From Affinundibacterium seohonense (GTDB taxonomy: Bacteria > Pseudomonadota > Gammaproteobacteria > Burkholderiales > Burkholderiaceae_D), in the NCBI RefSeq assembly GCF_014284305.1, contig NZ_JACOFW010000019.1, positions 35,391 through 99,390 of the forward strand: a stretch of 64,000 nucleotides of DNA, read 5' to 3'. The notes under the pieces were generated by a model. It did not search any database and was not told where the DNA came from. It saw only the letters and a program-made list of their open reading frames with translations. Numbering within the stretch: position 1 is the stretch's first letter; every line of letters starts with the position of its first letter. The position numbers and the translations under genes were made by a program. Of this stretch, positions 59,976-64,000 are shown one piece after another.

Positions 59976-60569
59976 AACATTTCAAAAAGAGTGACGAAAA
60001 AGGGAATAAAGCGAGAAAAAGAACGCATGACTTTACATGCTGCTCTGCAAAATAACAAGGCACGAGCGCCTAATTTTTAAGCGATAACAAACATCACGCT
60101 CAGGAAGTGAAGAAAATTCTTAGAAAAGCCAATCAAAATGAGCAATGATTTTGTCGATTTTCTATAAATGAAAATTCGAAAAACAGATCAAACTGGACGA
60201 TATCGAAACTTCAGCCTTGCATTTTCGAAGAAACTTATCAGGAGATAACAACAAATAGAAGATAAAGCAGGCTTAAAAGCCAAACTATTTCACCCAAATC
60301 AAGTGAATTAGAACTTTCATTACCGAGCCGTTTTGCAAACGAAAAGGAAATTTTCACATAACCAAAACAAATATCGATATAAGCAAAGAATTGCTGTACT
60401 TGATCAACGCGGAAACGACTTGGTTAAATAAAATCTATAGCAGGCCTTAGTTTTCAGACTTCTTGGAACAACAAGGCCAACAAAAAGTGATCCAATCAAA
60501 TTAAACCTAAGTCCTGCATTAATGCAAAAACTCAGGCTAAATTATTTATCCAGAATTGGGTAAATTCAA
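59976..60569. other. Intergenic region (594 bp), nothing recognised
   Basis: Upstream of lysC and downstream of the DUF1415 gene (both minus). AT-rich, many stops in all frames, no tRNA and no clear riboswitch. Weak inverted repeats occur (for example GGCCTT ~60443 and AAGGCC ~60473) but none is a convincing terminator. The lysC promoter must be here, but I could not place it. Confidence 0.6.
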
Positions 60570-61121
60570 TCAAATGAACAATTTTTTCCAAGCTTCGTGC
60601 CCCAAAGCACGTAAAGTTTGAATGTTTTTTTCATAAATTTGCTCAGCCTCAGGGAAAGCCTCAACCGCTTTTTCAATGCTATCTTCGCGCAGCAAATGTA
60701 AGGTCGGGAAAGGTGAACGATTCGTATAATTGTCGATGTCATCCGGCGAAGCATCTTCGAACTGATACTGAGGATGGAAGCTCGCAACTTGCAAAATACC
60801 GTCTAAATCCAACTCCTCCAACGTCGCATCTGCCACCTCAAGGAAATCGTTGTAATCAAGAAAATCCTGCATCACGTAAGGATGAATCATCAACGTGGTA
60901 TCGATCTTGTCCGGATTTGCTTCAGCGAGCACTTCTAACTCTGCCATCAAATCTTTAATCAATTCTTCCGGCGTTGTTGCATGGCTAACAAAATAGCGGA
61001 TCTGATCTTTAATGTGCACGCCTTTAGCAAACGGGCAAAGATTTAAGCCTATAACAGCCTTCTCCAGCCACAGTTTCGTTTGTATGATGACAGCGTCATC
61101 CTTGATTTGTGCATCTTCCAT
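60570..61121 (-). CDS. DUF1415 domain protein
   Basis: 183 residues, matches the DUF1415 family in length and in GLNLCPFAKGVHIKDQIRY (~30-48), MIHPYVMQDFLDYNDFLEV (~103-121), VASFHPQYQFEDASPDDI (~137-154) and NRSPFPTLHLLRE (~158-170). The Cys and His residues in these blocks are strikingly conserved-looking and may bind metal, but no biochemical function is known to me. About 48 bases after rpiA. Confidence 0.85.
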   Translation of the reverse strand: MEDAQIKDDAVIIQTKLWLEKAVIGLNLCPFAKGVHIKDQIRYFVSHATTPEELIKDLMAELEVLAEANPDKIDTTLMIHPYVMQDFLDYNDFLEVADATLEELDLDGILQVASFHPQYQFEDASPDDIDNYTNRSPFPTLHLLREDSIEKAVEAFPEAEQIYEKNIQTLRALGHEAWKKLFI

Positions 61122-61169
61122 CTTATTACCTCGAATTTATTGCTACCGTTGTTACTAACATCACTAAAA

Positions 61170-61841
61170 TTAAAACTGCAAGGTCTTCACACCATTTGCT
61201 GTACCTAGCAGACAAACATTCGCGCCTTGCGCCGCAAACAAACCCACCGTCACAACACCAACAATATTGTTGATCTGCTGTTCCAAGGCGACAGGATCGG
61301 CAATTTGCAAACCGTGGACATCGACAATGATATTGCCGTTATCAGTCAGCAAGGCGACACCATCTTTTATGCGCAACTTAGCCTCACCACCAATCGAATT
61401 CAAGGCGCGTATCACAGACTCACGCGCCATCGGAATCACTTCGACTGGCAGTGGAAATTGACCTAACAAATTCACTAATTTGGAGCCATCGGCGATACAA
61501 ACAAAGGACTTTGCAACGGAAGCAACGATTTTTTCACGAGTCAAAGCAGCACCACCGCCCTTGATCATTGCACCACTCGCCGTAATTTCATCTGCACCAT
61601 CAATATAGACAGGCATAGAACTAACATCATTCAAGTCAAAGACAGTGATACCGTGATCACTTAAACGGCTTGCGGTTGCTTCTGAGGAGGCAACCGCTCC
61701 TTTAATTTTGTGCTTAATCTTCGCCAGTTCATCAATGAAAAAATTAGCAGTAGAACCTGTACCAACACCAACAATTTCACCTTCGACCACGTAAGCAATC
61801 GCCGCTTGTGCGACTGCGAGTTTTAATTCATCTTGTGTCAT
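61170..61841 (-). CDS. rpiA: Ribose-5-phosphate isomerase A
   Basis: 223 residues from the ATG at 61839-61841 ([12 protein letters not shown]); the frame extends 28 residues upstream without similarity. Interconverts ribulose 5-phosphate and ribose 5-phosphate in the pentose phosphate pathway. Motifs: [13 protein letters not shown] (~26-38), DGADEI (~83-88), [14 protein letters not shown] (~95-108) and the C-terminal [12 protein letters not shown]. Between a kinase-like gene and the DUF1415 gene. Confidence 0.95.
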   Translation of the reverse strand: MTQDELKLAVAQAAIAYVVEGEIVGVGTGSTANFFIDELAKIKHKIKGAVASSEATASRLSDHGITVFDLNDVSSMPVYIDGADEITASGAMIKGGGAALTREKIVASVAKSFVCIADGSKLVNLLGQFPLPVEVIPMARESVIRALNSIGGEAKLRIKDGVALLTDNGNIIVDVHGLQIADPVALEQQINNIVGVVTVGLFAAQGANVCLLGTANGVKTLQF

Positions 61842-61934
61842 AGCTATCACATAAAAGTAAATAATCAGAATGGCGTCATTGTAAACGATGGAAGGCTGCA
61901 TTGACGCTGCGAATCCCCCAATCAAGATAATTTA

Positions 61935-62999
61935 TCAGACACGCAATGGCGCTTCATCCATCAAAGCGATTTGCTCTCGCATTTCCAAAATACGGTCTTG
62001 CCAGTAACGCTGTGTATTAAACCAAGGAAAAGCTTGCTTAAAAGCGGGATCATTCCAACGTTGCGCTAACCATGCCGAATAATGCAGCAAGCGCAGACTA
62101 CGCAGAGCTTCAATCAAATGCAGTTCAGCCGCGTCAAAGCTATGAAAATCTTCATAACCAAATAAAATATCGCATAGCTGCTCTTGCATTTCATGACGAG
62201 ATCCTGACAGCAGCATCCATAAATCCTGCATCGCAGGACCCATGCGACTGTCATCAAAATCAACGAAATGTGGTCCCGGATGGGCACCAACATCGGTCCA
62301 CAATACATTTCCCATGTGACAATCACCATGCAAGCGCAAATTTTGTACATCGCCAGCTTGTTGATACGCATTACTGACTGCCGATAACATCATGCGCGCA
62401 GTCGCTTCGTAGGCATGCACAATATCCATTGGAATAAAATCATGCTGCAATACATAATCCAGTGATGCTTCGCCATAAGTCTGTTGGTTTATTGCTGGTC
62501 GAGATTGATAAGATTCCCTTGCACCTACTGCATGTATGCGACCTAAGAACCGCCCTATCCATTCTAATGTGCCGGCACGGTCCAATTCGGGAGCCCGTCC
62601 GCCTTGACGCTCAAATACGGCAAACCGAAAACCGGCAAATTCACGCAAACTTTCGCCGTTCAAATCCAGCAAAGCAGGTACAACGGGAATTTCAGCAATT
62701 GCAAGTTGCGTCACAAACTGATGCTCTTCCCTGATCTGATCATCGCTCCAACGCAAAGGTCGGTAAAATTTCACGACCACGGGAGGCGCGTCATCCATCC
62801 CCAATTGATAAACCCGATTTTCATAGCTATTTAAAGCCAATAATCGCCCATCACAATGAAGACCCTGTGCATGCATCGCATCGAATACACAATCGGGGCT
62901 TAGGCTTGAAAAATCGATAGGATTAGCTTGACGATTTATGTCGCCGTCTGACTTGTGATCAAACAGATTATGGTCGGGAGTTAGAATATTTGAGCTCAT
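61935..62999 (-). CDS. srkA: Stress response kinase A-like protein (SrkA/YihE family)
   Basis: 354 residues from the ATG at 62997-62999 (MSSNILTPDHNLFD); a 14-residue upstream extension is unlikely. Aminoglycoside-phosphotransferase/RDOA-type kinase fold. ATP lysine in VVKFYRP, catalytic loop LHGDCHMGNVLW (~225) and the DFG-like FVDFDDSRMGPAMQDLWML (~250). E. coli SrkA counteracts MazEF-linked death under stress. The family assignment is secure, the substrate is not. Divergent from the UPF0149 gene. Confidence 0.9.
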   Translation of the reverse strand: MSSNILTPDHNLFDHKSDGDINRQANPIDFSSLSPDCVFDAMHAQGLHCDGRLLALNSYENRVYQLGMDDAPPVVVKFYRPLRWSDDQIREEHQFVTQLAIAEIPVVPALLDLNGESLREFAGFRFAVFERQGGRAPELDRAGTLEWIGRFLGRIHAVGARESYQSRPAINQQTYGEASLDYVLQHDFIPMDIVHAYEATARMMLSAVSNAYQQAGDVQNLRLHGDCHMGNVLWTDVGAHPGPHFVDFDDSRMGPAMQDLWMLLSGSRHEMQEQLCDILFGYEDFHSFDAAELHLIEALRSLRLLHYSAWLAQRWNDPAFKQAFPWFNTQRYWQDRILEMREQIALMDEAPLRV

Positions 63000-63123
63000 A
63001 GCCCTAATTGTACGTGCTTTCTCACCACGAACCCGAAACAAAGCGCTACACTTCCGATATTAAATCCGCGTACAAAATACGCAGCGATTACATCTGGAAA
63101 CCACCTTTAGACGAGCAAGTATC

Positions 63124-63825
63124 ATGCATCTGGACGAACCCCTTAGCGACAAAGAGTTTAACGAACTCGATAAATTCTTAATGTCAGATGCCGTCGGCGA
63201 TGACGGCATGACCATGGACGCCCTGCACGGCTATCTGACTGCAATCGCGCTCGGGCCCGAAGTCATTGCCATGACCGAATGGCTACCATTGGTATGGGGA
63301 TTGCCGGATCAGGGCGAACCCAAATTTAAAAATCCTAAAGAAATGCAACGGGTTACCAATTTAATTGCCCGTTTCATGAACGAAATTCAAATCACCTTCG
63401 AAGTCGCGCCGCAAGAATTCGAACCACTGTTTTGTGTTATGGAAGAAAACGGCAAAGAACTAATTGATGGGGAAACCTGGGCATGGGGCTTCTGGGAAGG
63501 CATGCAATTACGCGAAGAAGCTTGGGAAGCAGCTTGGGAATCACCAACTATTGCGCCACTGCTTGAACCGATTTACCTACTAGGTGCAGAGGAGATCGAA
63601 GAGGAAGAAACGAAGTTAGTTGATACGCCAGAGAAATGCCATCAACTCGCCTTGAAATTGGAAGCCTCAATCGGAGAAATTCGGCGTTTTTGGGCACCAC
63701 TACGCAAGTCTGGTGTCGCAACAGTAAAACGTGACGCACCGAAAGTCGGCAGAAACGATCCCTGCCCTTGCGGCAGCGGCAAGAAATACAAAGTTTGTTG
63801 TGGCGCTGAACCCACGATACATTAA
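63124..63825 (+). CDS. UPF0149/YecA family protein with C-terminal SEC-C motif
   Basis: 233 residues. N-terminal UPF0149 (YgfB/YecA-like) helical domain (~8-175; [20 protein letters not shown]) and a C-terminal SEC-C zinc motif [16 protein letters not shown] (~213-228), the same module as at the SecA C terminus. Such YecA proteins bind zinc or iron and have been linked to ribosome and SecA contacts; precise role unknown here. Acidic stretch EEIEEEET around residue 155. Followed by a terminator. Confidence 0.9.
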   Translation: MHLDEPLSDKEFNELDKFLMSDAVGDDGMTMDALHGYLTAIALGPEVIAMTEWLPLVWGLPDQGEPKFKNPKEMQRVTNLIARFMNEIQITFEVAPQEFEPLFCVMEENGKELIDGETWAWGFWEGMQLREEAWEAAWESPTIAPLLEPIYLLGAEEIEEEETKLVDTPEKCHQLALKLEASIGEIRRFWAPLRKSGVATVKRDAPKVGRNDPCPCGSGKKYKVCCGAEPTIH

Positions 63826-63850
63826 TGCAATTGACTTAACAGCCTTACTA

Positions 63851-63874
63851 AAGCGCCAGAATTTTCTGGCGCTT
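63851..63874. repeat. Hairpin upstream of the terminator
   Basis: Perfect 10-bp stem AAGCGCCAGA / TCTGGCGCTT with loop ATTT, 25 bases after the UPF0149 stop. It has no T-run, so it is probably an mRNA 3'-end structure acting with the following terminator. Confidence 0.6.
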
Positions 63875-63886
63875 CAGATCGCTGAC

Positions 63887-63919
63887 AAACCCCGTCTTTT
63901 ATTAAAAGCGGGGTTTTTT
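63887..63919 (+). terminator. Intrinsic terminator after the UPF0149 gene
   Basis: Stem AAACCCCG / CGGGGTTT (63887-63894, 63909-63916) extended inside by CTTTT / AAAAG, followed by a T-run to 63919. About 60 bases past the stop codon. Nothing further is recognisable to the window end. Confidence 0.9.
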
Positions 63920-64000
63920 ATTGGGTAATGATTGCGTCTCTAGTAGGCACTTTAAAAATAAAAGAACTTCGCCACGTATTTTTCAAACGAAGACTCAATG

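Noticed and set aside
59976..60569. Lysine riboswitch upstream of lysC
   Set aside because: No conserved L-box elements recognised, and this class is not expected before lysC in betaproteobacteria.

Overview
The window reads as a contiguous chromosomal stretch of a betaproteobacterium of the order Burkholderiales, most likely Oxalobacteraceae-like (an Undibacterium- or Herminiimonas-type genome with base composition in the mid-40s % GC by eye). The main reason is gene order. The minus-strand run ndk-rlmN-pilW-rodZ-ispG-hisS-yfgM-bamB-der-hfq-hflX-hflK-hflC-hisZ-purA-phosphoribosyltransferase, then tRNA-Leu, rnr and rlmB (about 8.9-29.1 kb), is the conserved Burkholderiales housekeeping block. 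The genes are intact and tightly packed, tRNAs carry encoded CCA ends, and no insertion sequence, prophage, CRISPR array or defence island was seen.

Layout. 0-2.6 kb: tilS (running off the left edge), accA and an AlkA-like glycosylase on the minus strand. 3.1-8.0 kb: a plus-strand envelope cluster (TPR protein, L,D-transpeptidase, two cyclophilins, lpxH), then cysE on minus. 8.9-29.1 kb: the housekeeping block above (tRNA and rRNA processing, purine and histidine metabolism, FtsH modulators, BAM lipoprotein, isoprenoid synthesis, cell shape, pilus assembly). 29.4-36.7 kb: dbpA and a regulatory group made of a LuxR-type response regulator, a receiver-only regulator, an FNR-family regulator, a universal stress protein, a MASE3-like/PAS/HisKA_3 sensor kinase and an orphan miniature flagellar-rod-like protein. 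36.7-44.6 kb, minus: the microaerobic respiration cluster ccoN-ccoO-ccoQ-ccoP-ccoG-ccoH, a small membrane protein, hemN and a TauE/SafE-like exporter. 45.1-47.6 kb, minus: hupB, tRNA-Val, tRNA-Asp, ppiD. 48.0-55.9 kb: nadB, radA, lplT, a DUF1853 gene, an aberrant uracil-DNA-glycosylase-like gene, rimI, tsaB and a thioredoxin-like gene. 56.0-64.0 kb: two near-identical tRNA-Arg units, kup, tRNA-Ser, lysC, a DUF1415 gene, rpiA, a SrkA-like kinase and a UPF0149/SEC-C protein.

The most coherent functional theme is oxygen-responsive respiration. A perfect FNR box lies exactly at the class II position upstream of ccoN, a near-perfect box lies upstream of the receiver-only regulator, and a 14-bp palindrome resembling the NreC-type site lies between the two response regulator genes. 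The FNR-family protein encoded here keeps the DNA-recognition residues but has serine at two of the four expected Fe-S cluster cysteine positions. I did not find a clearly new multi-gene system. The best leads are this regulator and its sites, the orphan mini-rod protein, the shared Cds6-type domain in two adjacent envelope genes, the degenerate glycosylase in the rimI/tsaB operon, and several breaks in otherwise conserved gene order (no cysS, lon or ccoI/ccoS where they would be expected).
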